DNA from: Prado023 sp963700395
GTDB lineage: Bacteria; Actinomycetota; Actinomycetes; S36-B12; CAIYMF01
DNA length: 64,000 nucleotides
Reading direction: 5' to 3'
Assembly (NCBI GenBank): GCA_963700395.1
Contig: CAVOXI010000002.1
Location: 62,001 to 126,000 of the forward strand
Each line of letters begins with the position of its first letter. The first letter of the stretch is position 1. Shown piece after piece: positions 1 to 8,006 of the stretch. A program made the position numbers and the translations under genes. The notes below the pieces were generated by a model. The model searched no databases. It was not told the origin of the DNA and saw only the letters and a program-made list of their open reading frames with translations.

Positions 1-1672
1 CTTCAGTCCGAGCGTGAGGCTGACCTCGTCGGTCAGGGCCAGCGGCCCCACCGGGTAGCCGGCCTGCAGTGCTGCCTGCTCCACGCTGTTGGCCGGCACG
101 CCCTCGCCGACCAGTGACGCGGCCTCGGCGACGACCGTTCCGATGACCCGGCTGGTGAAGAAGCCGCGGCTGTCGTTGACCACGATCGGCAGCTTGCGGA
201 TCTGCACCGCCACGTCGATCGCCCTGGCAAGGGCCTCGTCCGAGGTCTTCTCGCCGACGACGATCTCCAGCAGCTTCATCTTGTCCACCGGCGAGAAGAA
301 GTGCAGGCCGATGAAGTCCTCGGGACGGTCCACGCCCTCGGCGAGGCCGGTGACCGGCAGCGACGACGTGTTCGACCCCAGGAGCGCGTCCTCGGTCAGG
401 AGCGGGACGACCTCGGCGTAGACCGACTTCTTCAGGTTCGGGTCCTCGAACACCGCCTCGATCATGAGGTCCGCGCCCTTGGCGTCGGCCATGTTCTCGG
501 TGGGGGTGATCCGCGCGAGGATCTCGTCACGCGCATCGGCGGTCATCTTGCCCCGCGCGACGGCCTTGTCGAGGATGCCCTGGGAGTAGGCCTTGCCCTT
601 CTCGGCGGCGGCGAGGTTCATGTCCTTGAGGACGACCTCCATGCCGGCACGGGCGCACTCGTAGGCGATGCCCGCGCCCATCATGCCGGCGCCGAGGACG
701 ACCACCTTCTGGGCGGTGTACTTCGGGACGTCCTTCGGCCGGTCCCCGCCCTTGCTGATGTGCTGCAGGTCGAAGAAGAACGCCTGGATCATGTTCTTGC
801 TGACCGGGCCGATGGCCAGGTTGACGAAGTACTGCGTCTCGATCTGCTCGGCCGTCGCGAAGTCGACCTGCGCACCCTCCACGGCCGCGGCCATGATGTG
901 GTGCGGCGCGGGCATCGGGGCGCCCTTGAGCGTCTTGCGCAGGTTGGCCGGGAAGGCCGGGAGGTTCGCCGCGAACGCCGGGGTCATCGGGGTGCCGCCG
1001 GGGATCTTGTACCCCTTGACGTCCCACGGCTGGACGGCCTCGAGGTTCGACAGCGCCCAGGTCTTGGCGGCGTGGATCAGCTCCTCGGGGGTGCTGACGA
1101 CCTCGTCGACCACGCCGGCAGCCATCGCGTCCTTGGGCTTGCGCTGCTGGCCCTGGAGCAGGTGGTTCATCAGGGCGGTCTGGATGCCGAACATCCGCAC
1201 GGTGCGCACGACTCCGCCGCCACCGGGCAGCAGGCCGAGGCTGACCTCGGGCAGCCCGATCGTGGACCCCTTGACGTCCAGGGCGATGCGGTGGTGGCAG
1301 GCCAGTGCGATCTCGAGCCCGCCGCCGAGGGCGGAGCCGTTGATCGCCGCGACCACCGGGACGCCCAGGGTCTCCAGGCGGCGCAGCAGCGACTTCATCA
1401 GCGGTGACCTGGTCGGTGACCTGCTGGGCGTTGGCCGGGGTGGCCTGGCTCAGGTCGTGGAGGTCGCCGCCGGCGAAGAAGGTCTTCTTCCCCGAGGTGA
1501 GGACGACGCCGTTGATCGCGTCCTTCTCGGCCTCGAGTCGATCCATCGTGGTCGCCAGGGAGGAGACGAACAGGGCGTTCATCGTGTTGGCGCCCTGCGT
1601 GGGGTCGTCCATCGTCAGCGTGACGATTCCGGCCTCGTCGATCTCCCAGCCGAACATGTTGGTGTCAGTCAT
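1..1672 (-). CDS. fadB: Fatty-acid oxidation bifunctional protein (enoyl-CoA hydratase / 3-hydroxyacyl-CoA dehydrogenase), frameshifted and partial
   Basis: Catalyses hydration and NAD-dependent oxidation in the beta-oxidation cycle. The N-terminal crotonase fold reads from ATG at 1672 and includes GGDLHDL. The protein then continues in another frame from about 1400 with the oxyanion-hole stretch INGSALGGGLEIA and, near 665-710, the Rossmann motif GAGMMGAG of the dehydrogenase half. The C-terminus lies beyond the left edge. One extra G near 1398-1402 explains the frame change: removing it gives VTLMKSLLRRLETLG, which fits the family. Start lies 30 bp after the fadA stop, so the two form one fadAB operon with fadA first. 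I infer a sequencing indel rather than a dead gene because both halves keep their motifs. Confidence 0.85.
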
Positions 1673-1702
1673 GTGTGATGCCTTCCTTGTCCGGTCGGGG
1701 TC

Positions 1703-2917
1703 TCAGAGCCGCTCGATGATGGTTGCCACGCCCATGCCTCCGCCGATGCACAGCGAGATCAGGCCGTAGCGGCCGCCCGTGCGCTCGAGCTCGTCGAGGC
1801 AGGTGGCGGTGATGATGGCGCCGGTGGCGCCCAGGGGGTGACCCATCGCGATGGCCCCGCCGTTGATGTTGACCTTGTCCGGGTCGACGTCGAGGTCGCG
1901 CATCCACTTGAGCACGACGGCTGCGAAGGCCTCATTGAGCTCGAACACGTCGATGTCGTCGATCCTCAGGCCCGCGGTCTTCAGCACCTTCTCGGTGGCC
2001 GGCGTGGGCCCGGTGAGCATGATCGTGGGCTCCGAGCCGACGACCGCCGAGGCCACGACCCGACCGCGCGGGGTCATGCCCGCCTCCCGGCCGACCCGCT
2101 CGTTGCCGATCAGGACCATGGCGGCGCCGTCGACGATGCCCGAGGAGTTGCCTCCGGTGTGGACGTGGTTGATGCCCTCAACCCAGTGGTACTTCTGCAG
2201 GGCCACGGCGTCGAAGCCGCCCATCTCGCCCATCCCGGCGAAGGAGGGCTTGAGCTTGCCGAGCATCTCGGCAGTGGTCCCGGGGCGCATGTGCTCGTCA
2301 TGGTCGAGCAGCACGACGCCGTTGCGGTCCTTGACCGGGATGACGGACTTCCCGTAGCGCCCGTCGGCCCACGCGGCCGCCGCACGCTCCTGCGAGCGCA
2401 CGGCATAGGCGTCGACGTCGTCACGGGTGAACCCCTCGATCGTGGCGATCAGGTCCGCGCTGATGCCCTGGGGCACGAAGTAGCTGTCGTACGCGGTCTC
2501 GGGGTCCATGGCCCAGGCGCCGCCGTCCATGCCCATCGGCACGCGGCTCATGCACTCGACTCCCCCGGCGATCGCCATCGACTCCCAGCCGGAGCGGATC
2601 TTGGCCGCGGTCAGGTTGACGGCCTCAAGCGCGGACGCGCAGAACCTGTTGATCGTGGTGCCGGCACCGGCGGCATCGGGCAGGCCCGAGGCGATCGCGG
2701 CGGTCCGGGCGATGTTCGCTCCCTGGTCCCCGACCGGGGTCACGCAGCCCACGACGATGTCCTCGACCAGCAGCGGGTCGAGCCCCGGGTTGCGGTCCAG
2801 GATCTCGTGGATGAGGTCGGTCAGCAACGTGACCGGCTTGACCCCGTGCAGGGCACCGTTCTTCGCCTTGCCTCGGGGGGTACGGATCGCCTCGTAGATG
2901 TACGCCTCAGAAATCAC
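1703..2917 (-). CDS. fadA: Acetyl-CoA C-acyltransferase (thiolase)
   Basis: Performs the thiolytic cleavage that ends each beta-oxidation turn and partners with the downstream FadB. 404 aa, normal thiolase length. The nucleophilic Cys lies in NRFCASALEAV, the catalytic His in GGAIAMGHPLGATGA and the second Cys in CIGGGMG near the C-terminus. I chose GTG at 2917 (VISEAYIYEAIRTP) rather than the longer upstream reading because conserved thiolase sequence starts there and GGAGAG sits 8-9 bases upstream. Transcription probably starts from the palindrome-containing promoter near 3000-3036. Confidence 0.93.
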   Translation of the reverse strand: MISEAYIYEAIRTPRGKAKNGALHGVKPVTLLTDLIHEILDRNPGLDPLLVEDIVVGCVTPVGDQGANIARTAAIASGLPDAAGAGTTINRFCASALEAVNLTAAKIRSGWESMAIAGGVECMSRVPMGMDGGAWAMDPETAYDSYFVPQGISADLIATIEGFTRDDVDAYAVRSQERAAAAWADGRYGKSVIPVKDRNGVVLLDHDEHMRPGTTAEMLGKLKPSFAGMGEMGGFDAVALQKYHWVEGINHVHTGGNSSGIVDGAAMVLIGNERVGREAGMTPRGRVVASAVVGSEPTIMLTGPTPATEKVLKTAGLRIDDIDVFELNEAFAAVVLKWMRDLDVDPDKVNINGGAIAMGHPLGATGAIITATCLDELERTGGRYGLISLCIGGGMGVATIIERL

Positions 2918-2998
2918 GCCTGCATCTCTCCTGCCTGCTGTCGTGGTGATGCCCATTCCGATCGCCCACAGGGTCGCGGGTCCGGCTTGTTGAGCAAG

Positions 2999-3036
2999 TG
3001 TCAACAGACTACTACTGGCCAGTAACTTGGTGTCAA
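2999..3036 (-). promoter_or_regulatory. Candidate fadAB promoter with a palindromic operator
   Basis: On the minus strand TTGACA (3036-3031) is followed 16 bp later by TAGTAG. The spacer between them contains the perfect 12-bp palindrome TACTGGCCAGTA (3013-3024). A palindrome lodged between -35 and -10 is the usual position for a repressor site, and TetR-family fatty-acid regulators use sites of this kind. No regulator gene is adjacent. A second TTGACA occurs at 3004-2999. Identity of the binding protein is not shown by sequence. Confidence 0.45.
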
Positions 3037-3052
3037 GCGGGGTGGCCCTCCG

Positions 3053-3142
3053 CGCCCCACCCCCCACCCCCCACCCCCCCTCGCCCCCCTCGCCCCCTCG
3101 CCCCCCTCGCCCCCCTCGCCCCCTTCGCCCCCGCCTCGCCGC
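3053..3142. repeat. C-rich low-complexity tract (CTCGCCCCCC-like tandem units)
   Basis: About 90 bp made almost only of C runs (4-7 long) separated by A, TCG or T, with near-tandem CTCGCCCCCC units. The complementary strand is G-rich with many runs of four or more G and could form G-quadruplexes. It lies in the roughly 470-bp gap between fadA and the AbiEi-like gene. ORFs called across it are compositional artefacts. Such tracts are also prone to slippage and sequencing error. Confidence 0.8.
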
Positions 3143-3218
3143 CAGCCCCAGCCGAGCGGACCAAACCGACGCCCCACTGCCCCCACCGCCCCGGCCCCCA
3201 CGCCCAAGGCAAAGGGGC

Positions 3219-3320
3219 CGAAATCACGATTCGCTCCGAGTTCTGAGCGGTTGCGGTGGCTTCATCCAAGTTCGGGGCGGCCGAACGGCCCCTGATCTGG
3301 ATGAAGGTCGAGATCGTGCC
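3219..3320. repeat. Hairpin repeat element, upstream copy flanking the AbiEi-like gene
   Basis: Contains the inverted repeat CTTCATCCA (3260-3268) / TGGATGAAG (3298-3306) enclosing a GGCCG/CGGCC inner stem. Its left part (AAATCACGATTCGCTCCGAG, from 3220) matches the left part of the element downstream of the next gene at 20 of 26 positions, and the right ends also resemble each other. Part of the word GCTCCGAGTTC (3233-3243) recurs in reverse complement at 7835-7845. Probably a dispersed palindromic repeat family. It is non-coding. Confidence 0.55.
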
Positions 3321-3388
3321 GGCCACGGCATCCACAGATCTTGTTTGTGCCCTGTTGCATTGGGCGTTTGTCCGTGAGTCTCTGCAGC

Positions 3389-4591
3389 ATGCGGTCCATG
3401 AAACTGGCGCCCATCCCGCAGATCCCGGACGGCATCGAGGTTCCCGACGAGGCGCTCCGGCAGGATGGCGTGTTCACACGGTCGCAGGCTCGGGCCGCGG
3501 GATGGGGCGACCGCGCCCAGCGGCGCCTCGTACGCCAGGGGCTCTGGGTTCCCGTGGCCGGCCCGGTGCTGCGACACCAGGAGATCGAGCCGGGCCCGTG
3601 GCAACTGGCCCAAGCCGTGCAGCTGACGTGTGGGCTGGTCGTCAGCCACACCACCGCCGGACTCCTCTGGCAGCTGGCTGTGCCGGCCGAGTTGCACGGC
3701 ACCGGCCACGTCGAGCGCCGAACATCGCGCTTGTGGGTTCACCGGATCCCGCTCACCCCGGCGGATGTGCTGAACACTCGCGGCCTGACGGTGACCTCCC
3801 CAGAGCGCACCCTTCGCGACCTGCTGTGCTCACTGCGCGAGGACGTCGGGGTCGAGATGCTCGCCGACGCGTTCCGGCGGGGCCTGCTGACGGCAGGCGA
3901 CGTCGATACGGCCACCCGTCGCGCGCACGGGCGGCACGGCGTCACCATGGCACGGCGGCTGGCTGAAACCTGCCGACGGGAGCCGCACTCGGTGCTCGAG
4001 TGGAGGTTCCATCGGATGTCCGACGCCCTCGGCCGCGGCTGGCGGTTCAACGTCGACATCCACGACGAAGGCGGCTTCGTCGGCCGGGTGGACGCCCTGC
4101 ACGACGCGACCGGGACGATCGTCGAGCTCGACAGCCGCCGGTTCCATGGTGAGGACCGGTTCCAGCTGGATCGGACGCGTGACCAGAGGCTGGCCGCACT
4201 GGGCCACGTGGTGATCCGGCTCACCTGGGATGACGTCGAACGCCGCCCGATGGAGATCGTCGATCGGATCCGGCGCACGGTGGCGATCCGGGCGCGGGCA
4301 GGTCGCAAGCCGATCCCGAGAAGCCCGGCCCCAACCCGCAGGCCAGGCCCCGACCCGCCGCGTGAGGGCACGTGGTCGCGGCCGCCACCGGAGCCCGCCA
4401 ACCGATCCCCCGCCCGACCGCCCGCGAGCCGACGCACACCACCCGCGCAGACCGCACCCAAGATCACGGTTCGATCCAAGATCGGAGTCGTCGCGAGGCC
4501 CGAGAGTTGGAGGAAGTCGCTCGCGGCGCCTGAGAGTTGGACGAATCTGCGATCTTGCTCCGCCACGCGCTGCGCCACCCCTGCGGACTAG
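3389..4591 (+). CDS. AbiEi-antitoxin-like protein with DUF559 / Vsr-like C-terminal domain
   Basis: Resembles the abundant actinobacterial family with an N-terminal AbiEi-type winged helix (residues about 20-60, DGVFTRSQARAAGWGDRAQR) and a C-terminal DUF559/Vsr-like nuclease fold (HDATGTIVELDSRRFHGEDR, then LAALGHVVIRLTWDDV). The family is annotated as type IV antitoxin-like or as a possible nuclease; its true role is not established. No partner toxin lies next to it. ATG at 3389 or 3398 are both possible. The last 80 or so residues are Pro/Arg-rich and read into a repeat element, so the real 3' end may be shorter or altered. It stands alone between two related hairpin repeats. Confidence 0.75.
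   Translation: MRSMKLAPIPQIPDGIEVPDEALRQDGVFTRSQARAAGWGDRAQRRLVRQGLWVPVAGPVLRHQEIEPGPWQLAQAVQLTCGLVVSHTTAGLLWQLAVPAELHGTGHVERRTSRLWVHRIPLTPADVLNTRGLTVTSPERTLRDLLCSLREDVGVEMLADAFRRGLLTAGDVDTATRRAHGRHGVTMARRLAETCRREPHSVLEWRFHRMSDALGRGWRFNVDIHDEGGFVGRVDALHDATGTIVELDSRRFHGEDRFQLDRTRDQRLAALGHVVIRLTWDDVERRPMEIVDRIRRTVAIRARAGRKPIPRSPAPTRRPGPDPPREGTWSRPPPEPANRSPARPPASRRTPPAQTAPKITVRSKIGVVARPESWRKSLAAPESWTNLRSCSATRCATPAD
4458..4561. repeat. Hairpin repeat element, downstream copy flanking the AbiEi-like gene
   Basis: Begins AGATCACGGTTCGATCCAAG and is related to the copy at 3219. It carries the inverted pair CAAGATCG / CGATCTTG around 4478-4557 and a direct repeat GAGAGTTGGA (4502-4511 and 4532-4541). 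It overlaps the poorly conserved C-terminal codons of the preceding ORF, consistent with an element placed at a gene end. Confidence 0.5.
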
Positions 4592-4622
4592 CCTGATCGG
4601 GACAGTTCCGGAAGGGGCGCAC

Positions 4623-5432
4623 ATGGGCCGGCTCAGCATCATCTCGGACATGGACGGGGTCATCTACCGGGGCAAGGAGCTGATTCCCGGGGCCCAGGAC
4701 TTCGTCGCCCACATGCGGGACAACCACATCCCGTTCCTGTTCCTGACCAACAACTCCGAGCAGACCCCGCTGGACCTGCTGCGCAAGCTCGAAGGCATGG
4801 GCATCCACGGCCTGACGGAGGCCAACTTCATCACGGCGGCGATCGCGACGGCGCAGTTCCTGCACGCCCAGCGCCCGCACTCGACCGCGTACGTCATCGG
4901 TGGGAGCGGCCTGGCGGCTGAGCTGTACAAGATCGGCTACTCGATCACCGAGTCACACCCCGAGTACGTCGTCGTCGGCAAGACGGCCAACTTCAACTTC
5001 GCGACGATGCGCAAGGCCACGCAGCTCATCGACGGCGGGGCGAAGTTCATCGGGACGAACCCGGACCTGATCGACCCGGTCGAGGGCGGCACCGAGCCGG
5101 CCGCCGGCGTGATCCTGGCCGCGATCGAGGCGGCGACGGGCAAGAAGCCCTACATCGTGGGCAAGCCCAACTCCCTGATGATGATCTATGCCCGCCAGAT
5201 GCTCGGGGCGCACGCCGAGGACTGCGTGATGATCGGCGACCGCATGGACACCGACATCGTGGGCGGCCTGGAGGCCGGCATGCGCACGGCTCTCGTGCTG
5301 TCGGGAGTGTCCAGTCCGGAGACTGTCGAGCGCTTCCCCTACCGCCCGGACTTCGTGTTCGACTCGGTCGGATCGATCGACTGGGATGCCCTGCAGGCAG
5401 GTCCCGACGATCCGGGCGAGGGTGCGCCATGA
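4623..5432 (+). CDS. HAD-IIA family (NagD-like) phosphatase
   Basis: 269-aa haloacid-dehalogenase phosphatase. Motif I is SDMDGVIYRG near residue 8, motif II TNNSEQTP, the motif III Lys region GKPNS, and motif IV GDRMDTDIVGG. Family members dephosphorylate small phosphate esters such as phosphoglycolate, glycerol phosphate or sugar phosphates. ATG at 4623 has GGAAGGGG upstream. The stop overlaps the next start as ATGA, so it is translationally coupled to the glycerol-1-phosphate-dehydrogenase-like gene. A phosphatase of the partner's product or substrate is a reasonable inference, not shown. Confidence 0.88.
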   Translation: MGRLSIISDMDGVIYRGKELIPGAQDFVAHMRDNHIPFLFLTNNSEQTPLDLLRKLEGMGIHGLTEANFITAAIATAQFLHAQRPHSTAYVIGGSGLAAELYKIGYSITESHPEYVVVGKTANFNFATMRKATQLIDGGAKFIGTNPDLIDPVEGGTEPAAGVILAAIEAATGKKPYIVGKPNSLMMIYARQMLGAHAEDCVMIGDRMDTDIVGGLEAGMRTALVLSGVSSPETVERFPYRPDFVFDSVGSIDWDALQAGPDDPGEGAP

Positions 5433-6484
5433 CCACCGCCATCCAGATCCCGACCCTCCTGCGGATCAAGGCGAACACCCTCTACAAGCTGGGCAAGTAC
5501 CTGCGCCGCAACGACTTCAACCGGATCGCCCTGTTCTACGGCGAGGGGATGGAGGCGATGCTCGGCCAGACCGTCGAGATCTCCCTGGACAGCTCGGAGA
5601 TCAAGACCCGGTTCACCGAGACCGTCACCACCAACGACATCGAGACGGTGGTCACCAGCGCCTTCGCGATGCCGCGCACCACCGACGCGATCGTCGCCGT
5701 CGGGGGCGGGATGGCCATCGACTACGCCAAGTACGCCGGGTTCCTGGCCAGCAAGCCGGTGATCGCCGTGCCCACGGCCCTGAGCAACGACGGCTTCGCC
5801 TCGCCCGGCGCGAGCCTGAAGGTCGCCGGCCGGCGCACGAGCTGCCCCGCCCACATCCCCTTCGGGGTCGTGCTGGACACCGCGGTGATCGCCAAGTCGC
5901 CGCCCCGGTTCACCTTCTCGGGGGTGGGCGACCTGCTCAGCAAGTACTCGGCCGTGCACGACTGGAAGCTCGCCTACTGGGAGACCGGCGAGCAGGTCAA
6001 CGACTTCGCCGTGCTCATCGCGCTGCAGAGCGTGGAGAACTTCGTGAACTATCCGAACAAGTCCATCGGCGACCTGGACTTCATCAAGCTGATGGCCGGG
6101 GCGCTGGTGATGAGCGGCGTGGCGATGGAGGTCTCGGGCTCGTCCCGACCGGCGTCGGGCAGCGAGCACCTCATCTCGCACGCCTACGACAAGGTGGCCG
6201 ACCGCCCGAGCATGCACGGACTCCAGGTGGGGCTGGCCTCGATCGCGACGATGTGGCTCCAGGAGCACCCCCGCCTCGAGGACGTCATGTCCGTGCTCGC
6301 GGAGACCGGCTTCATGCACTTCGTGAAGGAGAACCCGCTGGACAGGGGCGCGTTCGTCGAGGCGATCCGCCTGGCCCCGACGATCAAGGACCAGTACTTC
6401 ACGATCCTCTCGCCGAAGGGCAACGTGGACAGGCTCGTGGAGTTCGTCTCCGACAGCCCGGTCTGGGACGGCCTGCTCGCCTGA
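5429..6484 (+). CDS. sn-glycerol-1-phosphate dehydrogenase-like iron/zinc alcohol dehydrogenase
   Basis: 351 aa of the Fe-ADH/dehydroquinate-synthase-like superfamily, most like the EgsA/AraM branch. Features are GGGMAIDYAKYAGF (nucleotide binding), PTALSNDGFASPGAS, the metal Asp region GVGDLLSKYSAVHDW, and metal His residues in SRPASGSEHLISHAYD and MHGLQVGLAS. EgsA reduces dihydroxyacetone phosphate to sn-glycerol-1-phosphate; bacterial AraM homologues do the same. Substrate cannot be fixed from sequence, and other polyol phosphates are possible. Start overlaps the HAD stop by 4 bp, indicating a two-gene operon. Confidence 0.82.
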   Translation: MTTAIQIPTLLRIKANTLYKLGKYLRRNDFNRIALFYGEGMEAMLGQTVEISLDSSEIKTRFTETVTTNDIETVVTSAFAMPRTTDAIVAVGGGMAIDYAKYAGFLASKPVIAVPTALSNDGFASPGASLKVAGRRTSCPAHIPFGVVLDTAVIAKSPPRFTFSGVGDLLSKYSAVHDWKLAYWETGEQVNDFAVLIALQSVENFVNYPNKSIGDLDFIKLMAGALVMSGVAMEVSGSSRPASGSEHLISHAYDKVADRPSMHGLQVGLASIATMWLQEHPRLEDVMSVLAETGFMHFVKENPLDRGAFVEAIRLAPTIKDQYFTILSPKGNVDRLVEFVSDSPVWDGLLA

Positions 6485-6525
6485 ACAGCAGATCGTCGAA
6501 TCGGAAGCGAATAGTCGGCGCGGGA
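6484..6525. repeat. Degenerate half copy of the 19-bp-period repeat
   Basis: AGCAGATCGTCGAATCGGAA (from 6487) matches the right half of the array at 6563-6630 (AGCAGATCGTCGAAGCGGGA) at 18 of 20 positions and starts at the stop codon of the preceding gene. It looks like a decayed copy of the same element. Confidence 0.55.
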
Positions 6526-6562
6526 TGGTGAGGAACGTCTCGCTCCGCGCGCGTCGACGCGG

Positions 6563-6630
6563 GATCTGCTCCCGGCCCGACGATCTGCTCCCACCTGAAC
6601 GGGAGCAGATCGTCGAAGCGGGAGCAGATC
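6563..6630. repeat. 19-bp-phased inverted repeat array, copy 1
   Basis: Four 11-mers at exactly 19-bp steps: GATCTGCTCCC at 6563 and 6582, then its reverse complement GGGAGCAGATC at 6601 and 6620. All four are perfect. The eight-base spacers are only loosely related (GTCGAAGC on the right side). The array can fold into one long hairpin with two 11-bp stems. It sits between the glycerol-1-phosphate dehydrogenase-like gene and terC. The same architecture occurs at 59820-59906. Confidence 0.85.
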
Positions 6631-6675
6631 GCGAGGATGGGCTCGGCGCGACGCGCTCCGGTGCCGAGGGCGGCG

Positions 6676-7758
6676 ATGGTCACTACGCTGGTTCCCGTGC
6701 CCACGCTCGCTTCTGCTGCTGCTGTCCGCCTCGCCGAGTCCTCGGGCGGGGGCCCGACCCTGGGCATCCCGTGGGAGGTCTGGGCGCTGACGCTGGGCCT
6801 CATCGTCGCCCTGTTCACCTTCGACCTGGTGATCAGCGGCCGCAACCCCCATGCGGTCGGGTTCAAGGAGGCCGCCGGGTGGTCGGTGTTCTACATCTCG
6901 GTGGCGATCGCCTTCGGCCTGGTGTTCGGCGCCTGGGCCGGCCCGCCCTACGGCGCGGAGTACTTCGCGGGGTACATCGTCGAGAAGACGCTGTCGATCG
7001 ACAACCTGTTCGTCTTCGTGATCATCATGTCGGCCTTCGCCGTCCCGGCCGAGCACCGGCACAAGCTGCTCACGCTGGGCATCGCGCTTGCCCTGGTGCT
7101 TCGCGCCATCTTCATCGCCATCGGCGCGACCCTCCTGGCCTACTTCTCCTTCATGTTCCTGATCTTCGGCGCGATCCTGATCTACACCGGCATCAAGCTC
7201 TTCCAGCACCGCGACCAGGACCCCGACATCGAGGACAACGCGCTGGTCCGGGCCACGAAGCGGCGGATCCCCGTCACCGAGGACTACCGCGAGGGGCACT
7301 TCTTCGTCCGCGAGAACGGCGTGCGCACGGCCACGCCACTGTTCATCGCGTTCGTCGCGATCGCCTCCACGGACATCCTGTTCGCGCTGGACTCGATCCC
7401 GGCGGTGTACGGAGTGACCGACGAGCCGTTCATCGTGTTCGCGGCCAACGCGTTCGCGCTGCTGGGCCTGCGCGCGCTGTTCTTCCTCGTCGACGGCCTG
7501 CTGGACCGGTTGATCTACCTCTCGTCGGGGCTGGCGTTCATCCTGGTCTTCATCGGCTTCAAGCTGGTGCTGCACTGGGCGCACGGGATCTGGCCGGAGG
7601 TCCCCGAGATGACGATCACGTTCTCGCTGGCCGTGATCGTGATCGTCCTGACCGTGACCACGGTCGCCAGCCTCATCGCGGTGCGGCGGGACCCGTCCAA
7701 GCGCGCCCACGCCGGATCCTTCACCGACAACGTCGACAAGGACCGCCCCGGCACCTGA
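6676..7758 (+). CDS. TerC family integral membrane protein
   Basis: 360-aa polytopic inner-membrane protein with about eight to nine hydrophobic segments. It has both TerC signature acidic clusters in the membrane, EKTLSIDNLFVF near residue 105-120 and ASTDILFALDSIPA near 230-245. TerC/Alx proteins are linked to metal (Mn2+) export and tellurite or pH-stress resistance. ATG at 6676 is chosen since the upstream codons overlap the repeat region. No riboswitch is evident upstream. It appears monocistronic and converges on the DyP operon. Confidence 0.9.
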   Translation: MVTTLVPVPTLASAAAVRLAESSGGGPTLGIPWEVWALTLGLIVALFTFDLVISGRNPHAVGFKEAAGWSVFYISVAIAFGLVFGAWAGPPYGAEYFAGYIVEKTLSIDNLFVFVIIMSAFAVPAEHRHKLLTLGIALALVLRAIFIAIGATLLAYFSFMFLIFGAILIYTGIKLFQHRDQDPDIEDNALVRATKRRIPVTEDYREGHFFVRENGVRTATPLFIAFVAIASTDILFALDSIPAVYGVTDEPFIVFAANAFALLGLRALFFLVDGLLDRLIYLSSGLAFILVFIGFKLVLHWAHGIWPEVPEMTITFSLAVIVIVLTVTTVASLIAVRRDPSKRAHAGSFTDNVDKDRPGT

Positions 7759-8006
7759 GGCTCAGGTCCCCTTGCCGCCGGGTTCCCTCCCCCAGTCGGT
7801 CCGCCATCGAGAGGACCGATCCGGGGTTCGTCCGGAACTCGGAGCTCAGATCCTCCGGAAAACGGACCGGGCGCACGGGCGTCAGTAACGGCGCGCGGCG
7901 TTGCGGAGTCGGACGACGCGCCCGCGGCGTGCCCTGAAGGCGCACGGCGCGCTCTCGGCAGGAGGCGCGCGCGGCGGCCGCCGTCACCGGCACCTCCCGG
8001 GCGTCG
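7759..8006. other. Convergent intergenic region with inverted repeats
   Basis: Non-coding gap between convergent stops. CCTGAG-G-CTCAGG (7754-7766) overlaps the terC stop. CGGTCCG (7797-7803) pairs with CGGACCG (7863-7869) around further TCCGGA words, so a terminator serving both genes is plausible. No credible gene is seen: the ORFs here have arginine-rich shadow composition. Confidence 0.4.

Noticed and set aside
5429..6484. Evidence for archaeal-type ether lipids
   Set aside because: Only the glycerol-1-phosphate dehydrogenase-like gene is present; no prenyl-ether synthases are seen and bacterial PlsB/PlsC genes occur in the same window.
6563..6630. CRISPR-like interpretation of the regularly spaced 11-mers
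   Set aside because: Units are too short, spacers are only eight bases, orientation flips midway and no cas genes are present.
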